Notes under the pieces: model-generated
What the model was told of the DNA's origin: nothing
The model's input: only the letters and a program-made list of their open reading frames with translations
The model's database searches: none
Translations under genes and position numbers: made by a program
Part shown: in pieces, positions 43,184 to 54,849 of the stretch
How positions within the stretch are numbered: the stretch's first letter is position 1
How the letters are laid out: the number at the start of each line of letters is the position of its first letter
Assembly (NCBI GenBank): GCA_950295325.1
Contig: OX485809.1
Location: 39,215,081 to 39,279,080, forward strand
Origin: Polytrichum commune
Lineage: Eukaryota; Streptophyta; Polytrichopsida; Polytrichales; Polytrichaceae
Direction of reading: 5' to 3'
DNA length: 64,000 bases

Positions 43184-44170
43184 CTATTTCAAATAAATTT
43201 GGTCCCAACCTACATCAATATCATTCCCCATCTTCATTTTCAACTTCATTTCCATTCTCAAAACCGCGACAGCAATACGTGCCAAGTTGTCTTTGGCAAA
43301 ATCTATATGTTTTTGGGGGACAATCATTGTCTCCAATTTAAAACCTTTGCGTGGCTTCCAAGCACAAAGTATGGTATCCGTGTTTATCCAAACTGGTTCG
43401 TACGCCGAGTACATTGTCCACTTGAAATCCTTTTTGGTGTCCCGACCTACATATGTGCGGAGCACATTTTGATCTTTGGTGCTTGGACGGCAATATTCCA
43501 CCTCAATTTGTTGAAAATTAGGGCTAGTTGGAACAAAATTCGGTGACAACAAAACTTTCACCAACCAAATCAGTTTAGGGTACTCATCATCTCCAGAATG
43601 TACAAGAAGCATATACCTTTGTAGCAATCAATAGCCACACAAAATGATGGAGTCCGATGATTACGAGCAGGCCCAACATAATGGTCGTCCACAACAAACT
43701 CTTCACGGATGTCTCCATTGTTGAAGAACATGGCCTGAGACTCCACGATTGTCACTCAACTTTGTGGCCAAAATTCTTATGTCAAACATGAATGTGTATC
43801 GACATCGGATGCCAGCAATGTCGAGCGAATGTGATCCCAATATGCAATCAATAGTTTGTGGGTATCCCGAACGTGTCTTGTAATATTTTCACACAATTAT
43901 TTCGATGATTAAATGAATCCAGATATACCTTTGATGATTTTCGATCCATTCCTCATGGGTTCGGATGTGCAAGGCTTTGGCTCCCCATTGGGTAGCATAC
44001 ATTTGTCATCTTCGTCTTGGTACCAGACAAGTATCCCTTCCTTTGAACCCCAATTCGGTGAAGTGCACAAAACCTTGAACTACATGGCCGGTAGGCCATC
44101 ATCACGCATATAGAATCGGAATTGTTAAGCCTTGGTATGGCTTACTAAGCCGTCACCTCCTTCACAAGCA
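43184..44170 (-). pseudogene. Fragment of DUF7869-like transposase exon 2
   Basis: The minus-strand translation matches the C-terminal third of the intact protein at 17581-19098, for example VEYCRPSTKDQNVLRTY, NTDTILCAWKPRKG and PQKHIDFAKDNLARIA. Frame changes near 43630 and 43760 and in-frame stops break it. The segment with the VQLDN and HTHDDID sites is missing. A CACTA-type MITE sits 13 bases beyond its broken end. Confidence 0.8.
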
Positions 44171-44182
44171 AATTCCAACCGT

Positions 44183-44301
44183 CACTACAACAAAACGCAT
44201 GTTTTATGACTACAATTTATGATTGCACTCAATCATAAATCCTAAATATGACTGAGTGCAATCATAAATTGTAGTAAAAAAACATGCGTTTTGTTGTAGT
44301 G
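44183..44301. mobile_element. 119-bp MITE, TIR CACTACAACAAAACGCATG, TSD CGT
   Basis: The ends are reverse complements (CACTACAACAAAACGCATG and its partner), and most of the interior folds back. A 3-bp repeat CGT flanks it (44180-44182 and 44302-44304). The CACTA tip with a 3-bp duplication is the classical EnSpm/CACTA pattern, distinct from the 4-bp AACACTA elements elsewhere in this window. Confidence 0.85.
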
Positions 44302-44424
44302 CGTGTCCCATGGGAAGAGCATGGAGCATATCCCTTAAATTTCATGAGTCACAATATTAAAAATGGGAAGTTTGCATGTTCCATGATAGAGGGGAATCAT
44401 GATGGAACAAATCAAAGTGAGATG

Positions 44425-45928
44425 TGTGAGGCCAAACCCACCACCCTTAAGCGTCCTAGTCCGGGTGATGGCTTTGAGAATCACATGTATCTCCTACAAC
44501 CTTGAACCATGTGCAAAGTAATTTTCATGTTCAAAGGAACACATATTGTTTCACTCGTTGTGCTTTATTAATGTTAGCCTCTTGGCTTGTGGTAGAATTG
44601 GTTTTCTCAAGAGTCCAACCCGCGGCTTTAGCCACACATGCCCTTAAGGACATTCCCCTCACTCTTTTAATCTTCACTTCCTTTTTCTTGCCATTGCAAG
44701 AATCCTCCACATTCTCCATTAATAATGCCAGTGAGTTATTTTGACCAAGAGGTGCAAGTGTTGAAAAACACTTTTCTCAATGGTTAAACACACTCATACA
44801 AACCCACGCGTGGCACCAACTAGCCTAATGAATCTAACTACTTGGCCACCACTAAAATGGCCTAATGTGATTTAGTTTTTAATGTGCTAACACCCATTAA
44901 TTGGGCTTAGCCTTGCTAACCCCTAGACGGCCTAATTATGGTTTGTTACTAATCAGCTCGGCTGCAGTCTCATCCCACAGTCTCGGTGCTGTTAGCCCCT
45001 CCAGCAGCTCAGCTGCAGTCTCATCCCACTGTCTCGGTGTTGTTAGCCCCAGTAGCTCAGCTGCAGTCTCATCCCACTGTCTCGGTGTTGTTAGCCCCAG
45101 TAGCTCAGCTGCAGTCTCATCCCACAGTCTCGGTGCTGTTAGCCCCAACAGCTCAGCTGCAGTCTCATCCTACAGAGTTCCAATACCCGAATAGGCAAAC
45201 CAGCTACTAGCTGCACCTTAATACGAACCCTCTCATCCACTAATCCAATGTTTTCTAAGTTCTCTTATTCTTTTCTTTTCTTTGCTCCTAAGTAATGAAC
45301 TAATCTAACACACTAATTTCACTAACTACTACCTAATCACCACGTGCAATCTTTAAGCTCTAAGAGCTCACTCACTTGGGAGGCATTGAGAGAGAGAGCT
45401 TAACTAACTAACTTCACTAAAAACTAATAACCCACACACGTGGCTCAAGCTCTTAAGAGCTTGCTCCCTTGAGAGCGCTTGATGGAGAGAGAGGTAAATG
45501 AGAGAAAAAACACCTTAAGTAGCAGAGAGGGAGAGAGGGAGAGAGGGAGAGAGGGAGAGAGAGGTGAGGATAGGGTGAGAGGATTAGCACCCCCAATCAC
45601 AATCCTTTAACCTTCTCCTCCAAAGTAGGGACTAATCCCCATCCACCAAGCTTCCTTCTTCCTAAACTAACAAGGTGGATCCAAAAGTGGGCATTTAACC
45701 CGCGGAGCTCACCTTGATTCACCTTACCCCCTACTCACATTATCAAGGCATACTCTTATTGAAATCAAACCTTGAACTAATCACACAACACCACCTAGTG
45801 CCTAAAGTTAAATCCACACCACACTTCACTCTTTTTATGTTTTGTGAATAATCATAACACATCAAAGTCAAACTAAAATTGGTTTCGAAGAGTTAATCAC
45901 CATATGTGGGCACTATTTTGGGCTCACA
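44425..45928. mobile_element. Solo LTR (TGTGAGGCC...GGGCTCACA), TSD AGATG
   Basis: Perfect 5-bp repeats AGATG (44420-44424 and 45929-45933) flank a 1504-bp LTR. Its second half is nearly identical to that of the LTR at 37794-39480. It carries no retroelement genes. Confidence 0.9.
44950..45180 (+). repeat. Minisatellite of about 46 bp in the solo LTR
   Basis: Five units of CAGCTGCAGTCTCATCCCAC followed by a GTCTCGGTG(C/T)TGTTAGCCCC block. It occupies the same relative position as the different minisatellites at 38385 and 53270. Confidence 0.85.
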
Positions 45929-45933
45929 AGATG

Positions 45934-46640
45934 CATCAAATATGAGAATTTGTTTCATCTCACAATTGTCCCTTTTAATCAAAGGAACAATTTCAATTTT
46001 TCAATAATGAGAATACAATAATTTTATTTCAAAACATGATGGCCCCTCCATACTTGGCTATATCTCCGCCGGTTTAGGGTTTATATTTTGACAACGAATA
46101 ACGTGTCATTGTGAGCTTCATAAATCGTCGGGAACTGACTACAACTTTCATTTGGATCTGCTAATTATCTCATACTAATCACATGTTTATTATTGAATGT
46201 CCATGAAATAATGTTCTATTTTTGTTTTATTTTAGAAATATTGTAGATCTAATCTAGATCTAGATGTGAGTCACCTTCGTAAGTAATTACCTATGTGTAT
46301 GAGAGAGAGAGAGAGGGAATTACCGCCTACAAATGTTTTTCATTCATCCAACAAGAAGCCTTGAAATAGTAACCAAGCCTCAACCTACTATCTTTAGTCA
46401 TTAAGACATTGGATCTAGGTTCACAGATCCCCAATCAGTCTAGTCCAAATTATTTGAGATGAATCTGCCAAAAATCTATAAGGGACAAATCTATAAGGGA
46501 CAAGTTTTTATGTTGGATGGAGGAGAGGTGTATTAAATTTTACATTCTTACATTACAAGGTAAATGCCGGATTTACATATAAAGTGCTTAAAAACCCTTC
46601 AAATACACATATAATGTGCAATGAGTCAGTGTCACTATTG
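45934..46640. other. Intergenic DNA, no gene seen
   Basis: AT-rich with a short GAGAGA run near 46300. It precedes the broken plus-strand transposase copy and may be its former 5' flank. Confidence 0.45.
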
Positions 46641-47239
46641 ACAGGACAAACGTGGTGGGTGTGTCTGTGGATACATCCTTCCACGAATCTTTTGAAGTGC
46701 ACGAACAATCTCAACATTCCGGGGATGACCATGATGACATTCCATTGCATGCCAGTTTTGGGAAAGAACAATGGATGGGTCTTGATGTTGTATTATTTAA
46801 CGAACTTGATGTCCTGGTGACAAATGTCATATGTAGAAACTCCGATCCCCGTGAATGTGTTGATGCCACCCCTTGGTCTCGATGATGTTGGTGTGTGCAT
46901 CTTAAATTCTTTGCTTCCGTTTGAGGTCCCGTTGACGTGGAGATTTTCCTTGCATTGATGGCCCTTCATTGGGTTCTCCATAAAGAAGTAAGCTTGTGGG
47001 ATCATAGGCAGCAGCATAAACAAACGCAGTCAGCTTTGTTGATCGCATATTGGGAGATGATTCTATTCGTCTCGTGCCCGCAAAGGATAGTTGCGCGAGG
47101 AAATATTACCAATTTTTTTTGCTCGAAAAAATTAAGTCACTTCGTCAAGAGATGTGGCTTACGGATTTTTGTATAAGGTCAACAAAGAAACTTGGGGTCC
47201 ATAAAATTTTGTACATTGATACCAATGGCCATAAGGTGG

Positions 47240-50200
47240 TGTTGCGCACCTCTCCATGAGGAATACCCAAAACACCATTGGCACAAGGGGGACCCCGGAG
47301 TGACCCCTGGGACTTGTGCCGCCATTGGTGAGAGGGCCCAAATGATCCTAATGTGGGTGAGGGCCCCGGGCGTTGGGAACGCCTCCCACCCATAGAGATT
47401 AGGAGTCACGAGGTTAAGGCCATTAGCTATGAATAGCTTATGGTGTGGGGATTTTAGAGTGCTCAAGAACACCTCAATCAGAGGTGTAAGCTAGTAGATA
47501 TGGCAATTTGAATGGGGCGTTGTCCTGGGATAGTGCCCTGGTACAGCAGTAGCCTGGGAGTGGCTTCCGGGACTGCCAAGGTTTGAGCATGCATAATTTT
47601 CTCAATCCTTGCCTGAATGGAGCCAGTGAGGAGTTGTGGTACAACTTTTTGGTCTCAGAATAGTCATTTTAGGATTTTGATAGGATGTGAATTCATATCA
47701 ACACTTGAAATGTGAAATGGACACTAAAGTAAGTTATTAGTGATCAATTATCCGAAATGAGCTAAGGGTGAGACATTTAGTTCATATGAAACAGTTTCCA
47801 AGAGGAAGAGTCTTTTGGGCAGGGCAATAGACATGTGACCAAGTCGAAGAGCCTTATGAAATCTGGCCCCAAGAGACAAGGAAGCTAGTTCAGGGGATAT
47901 AGAGGAGAAGAGGGGGAGGAGAAAGTAGTTCCTCTCGAGAAGAGAGTCTCCCTCGTCTTGCAGTTTTTGAGCGAGTCTAACTTGGGTGTGAAGCCCTTTT
48001 TGAATGTACATTTCACTTTACATAATATATTAGCGTGAAGCTATTTCGTCAATTCTATGTGAGAAGATTGAATTTGTTGTGTGGGTATATGTTGTGAATT
48101 AATTGAGTCAGAGTATATTTCCTGGTTTTGGGAAGAATCCAGAGTGAAGTTGCGACGTCTTACTTCTGTGAAAGAAGTAAATTAATTGTCGTGTGATTTC
48201 AATGGTGAAAGTCTATCAGTCACCGGGTTTGAATGTGAAATTCCAACGTGACTGATTGGTAGTGGTCCTCTCGGGAAGGGAGAGACAATCTCTCTACAGT
48301 TGCTGGAGTCTACCTTGTTTAATTACTCTTGGTGTGAAGCCTATTGAAGATTGTAAATCGTGTCTTATGATTCACTCCCGGTAATGGAACTGTAAGTTCG
48401 CATTGTGAACTCATCATGTCGTCATCGGGTGAATGTGAAATTTGTCCCTTCAGTGTGTATTCGGCCATGAGAATTGATTGGATTAATCCCACTCTATCTG
48501 ATGTGAATTCATGGTAGAAGTCTGAGAAACATCTTGTCTTCTCTTTGGAAATTCCTATACAGGTGCAAGTTGAAATCAAGCACCGGTGAAAGAAGTGGAT
48601 TCTATTTACCTTCTTCTTGTGATTGTCTGAGGGGAAACTGCGCCAAGCAGTTTAATCATATTAAATCCTTTGGGCTCATTTATGTTCTTGAGTGGAATGA
48701 GGAATGCGAAATTCCTCACGGTCAAGTTTATGTATGAGTTCTACAAACTTAATCGGGGGATCCCAAGCCGATAAGTAAGCTTGTATGATCGGTTTATGTG
48801 AGGAACGTTTAAGTCGAGGGAAGAATGACGTTCAAGTAATTTAATTGAGTACTGAAAAATCATCGTAATTTTCTCCTGTCTATCGTGCCCTGGCAATGAT
48901 TCTGCAAAGCAGTTGAGGGTAAGAATTTATCTTGGAAAACGATTCCTCTTTCTCTCATGGTTGCTATGGTCGTAGTTACTTTTCATTGAGTGAGTAAAGC
49001 AAGATTCTCAGTCGCAGTGAGGATACAATGTTGAAATTCCTCAGTGTAGAGAGAGAAAGGGAGAGTGAACCAAATTTATCAAGACCTGAACCATTATCGA
49101 AATCAGGAAATGTGATTCGGATTAGCCTCTCGTCATTGTGATGTTTGAGGGAATTCGATCCATTTTGAAATCGACTATTGCAACTATAATACTTTGCGGA
49201 TGCGAAGAGGCTGGGTGAGATGACCAGGTAGCAACTTAATCTTGTGAATCTTGAGTTTAGTTAAAGAAGAAGATGGAGGAATGGTGAGAAGAAAAGGAAC
49301 AGCCACTGTTGATTGGAGACGAGGAATGTGCCGCGCGGGCGTGGAGTCTGCTAAAGAAGGAGTCGCATAAGAGGAGGAAGCAGTCGGGCGCGAAGAGACG
49401 ACGGAGTAGCTAAAGGAAGCGTGTGCATTTAACCCATAAGGTTTGGGTGTGAAGAGGAAGGCAAGCATATAAGGAGAAGGCGCCTGCTCCAAGTCCGAGA
49501 ACAAGACGCTGACTGGTTACTGGCTACTGTTACTGGTTACTGGTTACTAAGACTATGGCCCTCTCTATGAGACGTGACTTGACACTGGTTACTTGTGACT
49601 GTTATTGGTGACTAGACTATGGCCGTGCCGTGCAGACTATGGTCCTACCGATTAGACTCTTACGGTCCCGGTCCGGTTCAGTTCGCTTTGCTTAGACTCG
49701 GTCACTAGGTTACTGTCACACGTTAGACTTTTGTTAATTTCAATCATTTATTTTAATGCATTCAATTCCACTGTGATAGTGTTAAGTCTAAAACTGACTA
49801 AGGAAATAATTCATTTCTGTGGTCTTTATCTAATTTAATTAAATCAATCACTTAACCATAGGAGGTGTCAATTGTGAACATGATATCCTTACTAACTGTG
49901 GTGTGGCCTTTTGGTACTTGGTTACTTTACTGAAGAGACTATGGTTCACTCAAGGAGTTCATGCCTTGGGTTTACTAAGACTATGGCGTAACCAAATGAC
50001 AATTGCTGAGCTGTGACTCCCTGAATTGCAAAACACATTATAAGAGTGATGTTACTGATGAGAGTGGGTTGTGAGGGAGTGACTGATCAATTGCATGTAC
50101 TGCTGTGAGTGACCCTCAACCTTAATTAAATCAATCCTAAAACTCACTCTAGAAGTCTTCTTCCCTGTGTTTGTTGTCCTAAATACATCTTAATTCTCTT

Positions 50201-50894
50201 GTAATCTATCAATTAACTCAATGGTGATCCCTAGATGCAACACCTGACACTCATTTGGTCTTCCCTGTGTGGTTTTCTTAATTGGAACCCAATCTAAAAA
50301 ACCTATCTACAGGAGTCCATCAACATGTACATGAAATGTAGATGATGATGAAGTGGTCACTTGTTAGCATCAGACATCATACAAGGAAGTTATGATGGTC
50401 TGAAGCTGCTGAGGGCTTCTAGGCCCAGCAGCTAAGGGAAAATGTCTACTTGGCCCCAACTCTTGGTAGAGAGACAAGAGGTCTCTTGGCAGTGGGGTAG
50501 GGGCCCTGCGTAGAGTCCTAGAGGCTTATATGGGTGAGGTGGTGTGGCCTCACCCACCCCCGGCCGAACGGCACGGCCTCCATGGGCATTGGCCCAATGT
50601 GAGGCCATAGTTGCTTAGTATGGCTCGGGTTGTTGTAGTGTTGCTCTGGCAATGCGATGATCAACATAGGATTGGACTTCCATGGATGGAAGTCCACATT
50701 TGGAATGTGGTTACCGATGAAGGGGTGAGTCCCGAAAGTAAAGTAGGAGGGTTGGTTCCCCTCTTATGAACTATAAGGTCCGGGGTAGGAGGAGCTAACC
50801 ATTAGCATGGCGGAATGCGAAGGGTTAGCGCTCATGACCCTTGCTATAAATGAAAATGAGCAAGATTATCAAGGGGCTAGTAAGGGTTGCGACA
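47240..50894 (+). mobile_element. Solo LTR (TGTTGCGC...TTGCGACA) carrying a nested insertion
   Basis: It splits the transposase copy between HGHKVV and TLENV. Flanks are GGTGG (47235-47239) and GGTTG (50895-50899), 4 of 5 identical; the intact gene reads GGTGG here, so the right copy has mutated. 47240-47634 plus 50317-50894 together correspond to the reverse complement of the 973-bp solo LTR at 32867-33839. Confidence 0.82.
47635..50311. mobile_element. 2677-bp nested insertion (TGTGGTACAAC...CTATCTACA), TSD GGAGT
   Basis: Perfect 5-bp repeats GGAGT (47630-47634 and 50312-50316) flank a TG...CA segment that is absent from the sister LTR at 32867-33839. It has no gag or pol sequence and no internal direct repeat of its ends, so it is most simply a long solo LTR of a different family. 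GGTTACTGGTTACT-like repeats lie at about 49505-49560. Confidence 0.8.
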
Positions 50895-52817
50895 GGTTGT
50901 AACCCTTGAGAATGTGGAAGTATCTTGCATAGCGTGGTATATCATCCATGCAATCTTCAAGGTTGATTTTTATAGGTTTCGAAAGTATTCTTCGTTGGGT
51001 CGCCGCTCTCGATTTCATGGCAACTCAAGCACATAGAAACCTAAGGAGGCTACACTCTAAGCCTCCGCAACACTCTCCACCATCATAGTGCCAACGGCTG
51101 ATGCAATGCCCCACAAGACGAGGACATTGTCATTAGTGGAGAAAGTTGTTCAAAAGGTGTTACCCACAGGCACAAAATGGAAGAACATCTTAATAGACAT
51201 CAACAAAGTGGATCGCATAGTAGAATGTGCGCCCAATTTTTTGTCCAAGTTGAATGTAATTAACAACCAACAGTTTGCGAAATACATTTTGAAGAGACCC
51301 GAGAACAAGTTCGTAAGGTATACGGCGTATGACCACCCTATATGCACCGAATACCATACTAGACACCCGAAAAAATACATTGAGCATGTCAACAACCAAG
51401 AGGCACACCGTCAAGATTACTACAAGAATCGTACACTATCCATAATAAAGCCCGCGAAGGTTCTAACAATCATTCACGATAAAATGGACCATGCAAAAAT
51501 TGCATACCCTTGTTATGCACGCAATATAAAGGCCACAGATGGTCTCTTTAAGTTGCCCATAGCTGTCACATGTACGTATAGAATCACAAATGTGTGTTGA
51601 AAGGCTCTCCAATTTTGTTCGGTGTATTTGCCAAATGTCCAATTTCATCCATCCGCTTAGTAGTTATTTCATATTTTTGTTGTTCACGCATCGTTTTTTT
51701 TTTAAGTTTGATCGCCCACGGCCATGGGGACGTTAAATATGCCCATTATGGTTTGGATTTTTACCCTGGTGATGATAACTACACGGTCGATTCATTTGCA
51801 AAACTCTTGTGTGATCTTAAGAAACCCTCGGTACACTCTTTCCGTGCCATTTTTAATGGTTGTGGAACAACATCCCTTTATGAGGCAGTGCTTTAGGGGA
51901 AGGAGGTTTGCATGTCGTCATTGCTAGAATCACCCGAATAACCCATTTTTGCAAAACCATTGCCTCCAACTCTCCACGTTCAACTTGATAATTGTGCTAA
52001 AGATAACAAATATCAATATGGGTTTTGTTTTTGGTCATTGCTCGTGGCAAAAGACGTCTTCAAAGAGGTGTTTGTGTTTTTCTTGATGGTAGGGCACACA
52101 CATGACGACATTGATGCATCATTCGGTTGTTAGAGCATGAAGTTGCATGAAGAGGATTTTCCCACCATACCACTTCTCATGAAATCATACATGGATTTGG
52201 ACAATGTGTCGGTAATCCCGCACATGATTGAAAAAATATCAAATTTTAAGGCCTTCATCAAGCCATACATGTTGAAGGAAATAGACCGTTTGATGGGACA
52301 TACCAAAGTACAACAATTTTGCTTCTATACAAAGGACGATGGTGTTACCGCCATGTAGTTGAAGTTTTTGTGCACATCTCCTAATTGGGGCCCAGATGAC
52401 GTCATGACAAGGATGGGAAATGTTTGCTCCCGGATGGGGATTCAAAGCCTTGCGAACTCGACCCCATGAGGAATGGGCTGGAAATCATCAAAGGCATATC
52501 CGGATTCATTGAATATTGGAAAGAATTGTGTGAGGAAGACATCACTAGATGTGTTACGGATACTCATGAACCGTTGATCGTGTATCGGGATATATTCGCT
52601 CGGCCTTGATGTCACTTGGTGGCGACACCCGTACAACTTTGACATAAGGATTTTCCCCACAAAGTCTTTTGATGGTTGTGAAGTCCAACACCATGTTCTT
52701 CAATAGTGGAGACGTTTGTAAAGATTTCGCAATGGACAAGTATTACGTTGGCCCTGCGTACAATCGGCCGGCACCGTCGTTTTGTATGGATGTTGATTGC
52801 TACAAAAGTTATATGGT

Positions 52818-54788
52818 TGTGAGGCCAAACCCCCCACCCTTAAGCGTCCGTAGTCCGAGTAGTGGGTTTGGGCTCACATTCCTCCGCGGTATTGGATTTG
52901 GACTTGGATGAGTCCATAGTGCAAGGTTCACCCTTCAAGTGGTCTTGGATTTAATTGGTGTCTCCATACCGTACATAAGCCTTTAAGTATTAAGAAATAC
53001 TTATGTGACTTATGTCAATCTCTCCCTCGCACCTTTGGTCTTTGCTTCCTTTGTCTTGCCATCGCGAGAGTGCTCCACATTCTCCATTAAGTTGTGCACG
53101 TGGTTTATTTTTAAAGAGAGGATGCAAGTGTTAAAAAAAACACTATTCTCTATAGTCAATCTCAAATACATTTACTTGTGAAAGCCACACATAACACTAA
53201 CTAGCATAATGTAACTAACTACTTGTCTATGAGCTAATTAGGTAGGCTATCTACTAAGCTCCTTCATGAACCCATCTCTTTACTTTCTAATTACATAAAC
53301 CTAGCTCCTTCATAAACCCAGCTCCTTCATAAACCCAGCTTCTTAGCTTCTAACTAAACAAACCCAGCTCCTTCATAAACCCAGCTCCTTCATGAACCCA
53401 GCTCCTTAGCTTCTAACTAAACAAACCCAGCTCCTTCATAAACCCAGCTCCTTCATGAACCCAGCTCCTTAGCTTCTAACTAAACAAACCCAGGTCCTTC
53501 ATAAACCCAGCTCTTTACTTTCTAACTAAACAAACCCAGCTCCTTCATAAACCCAGCTCCTTCATGAACCCACAACTTTGTAGTTGTAATCCCCAACTAC
53601 CTCACTAATTATTCAAGCCCTTAACTAATCTTCCTACCTAATTTCCCTAATTCTACTAACAACCCCTTTCTAATCACACAATTCTTCTCTAATCCTAAAA
53701 TCCTAAAATCCTAGAGAGGAGAGGGGGAGAGAGAATTTCCTAACTTCACTAAGACTAACTAATCCACACAAGTATATTTTTGCACTCATCACAACATCAA
53801 GTGCTCAACTCTTAAACATGGAACTTGCAACCACGTGTATTCAAAACATGAACTTAAAGTACCACAAATTGGAATCATGAATTAACTTTAAAATCCTTCA
53901 CGTCAACACTAATTCTACCAAGAGGTCAAGCCCTCTTCAAGGCTAACAAGCCTTGGCTCTCAAACTAAAAACTAAGCACACACATGTGCTCCAATATGGC
54001 TTCCCACACCCACACTTATAACTCGTGGGGTGCCTTGGAGCACAAAGGAAAGAGAGGATGAGTGAGGGAAGAATGAGGGATTATATAGTAAGCTTGAGGG
54101 GGTGAGCACCCTCAAGGCTCACGATAAGCCCTTGAGATTTCCTCCTACTTAGTAGGCGCCAATCCTATCTTCTAAGCCTTCCTCCCTCAAATGATCAACA
54201 AGGATCCTAATTCGAACATTTAACTAGCCTTGGCTTCCTACCTACCACACTTTACCAAACTTGGGATGCTTCAACCCAAACTTAGCCTCCTTCGCTTTCC
54301 GCCGCCATAACTTTCTCCCCTTACTTTTCCAAATCGTCGCTCACCACTTAATTCAAACCACGATGCTTAACTCGTGATTTGATTGGTGCTTTGAGAATTT
54401 GCTTATCCTCCACCTTGTATTCTTCCTTGGGCCTTCCCCATTAAGTGGCCATGATGAGGTGGTCCACTTGTGCGCTCCATGTGATCCTCCATTCATCCCA
54501 ATTCGAATGCACTTGCCTCTTGAGTCACTTTGGTTGTCTCCATCCATTTGTACTAGCCTACTCACTAACTACTCAATCCAAGTTCTCCTTACCTATCCTC
54601 ATTCACTCAAATCCTTCCGAAGGTAAAAACACAATAACAACTCACATCCTAGCCTCTTACAACATGGTACTTCTAAGACTAACATTTCACTCTTTTTATA
54701 TTTTTGTGAAGTAACATGCTACTTCAAAGTGCATCAACTAACGTTTCAAGGGTCTAAGACTAAATGTGGGCACCCTTTTGGGCTCACA
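52818..54788 (-). repeat. Left LTR (3' LTR relative to gag-pol)
   Basis: Begins TGTGAGGCC and ends GGGCTCACA. It contains a CCAGCTCCTTCATAAAC minisatellite. Candidate TATA boxes exist on both strands: TATATAATCCC on the minus strand (about 54090) overlaps TTATATAG on the plus strand, and TATAAAAAGAG lies on the minus strand near 54695. Confidence 0.92.
53270..53570 (+). repeat. Minisatellite in the left LTR; same array at 62450-62750 in the right LTR
   Basis: Alternating units of AACCCAGCTCCTTCATAA and AGCTTCTAACTAAACAA. The two LTRs have the same array, so it predates this insertion. Confidence 0.85.
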
Positions 54789-54849
54789 TAATTGGCGACC
54801 ATCGGGGGATGAATCCAAACATCTCTTGCTCCAAGGGTAAGTTGCCTAG

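Larger units (their letters stand above)
42570..44424 (-). mobile_element. Truncated relative of the giant transposon, left end plus transposase 3' part
   Basis: Starts with AACACTATATTCG, followed by GGAGACTTT and a GAAGTCTC hairpin partner, as at 17175. The subterminal CATCCCAAA motifs recur, and the 3' part of a transposase gene follows on the minus strand. The similarity stops near 44170 and no right end was found, so the copy is truncated or rearranged. Confidence 0.7.
46650..52817 (+). pseudogene. Broken plus-strand copy of the DUF7869-like transposase
   Basis: 46650-47239 matches the N-terminal part of exon 1 of the intact gene (FEVHEQSQHSGDDHDDIPL; CRNSDPRECVDATP), with frameshifts near 46870 and 46960. 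After a 3.65 kb insertion the match resumes at 50900 (VTLENV-like, then KYSSLGRRSRFHGNS) and runs through the end of exon 1 (HDKMDHAKIAYPCYARNIK). A degraded intron follows (about 51570-51710), then exon 2 from IAHGHGDVKYAHYGLD through FLMVGHTHDDIDASFG. A stop replaces the residue after SFGC near 52130. The copy ends at 52817, where an LTR retrotransposon is inserted. Several cysteines of the CC...CC cluster are changed. It cannot make an intact protein. Confidence 0.82.

Noticed and set aside
54353-54714. Short frames duplicated at 63534-63895
   Set aside because: They are the same LTR sequence present twice; the duplication reflects LTR identity, not gene conservation.
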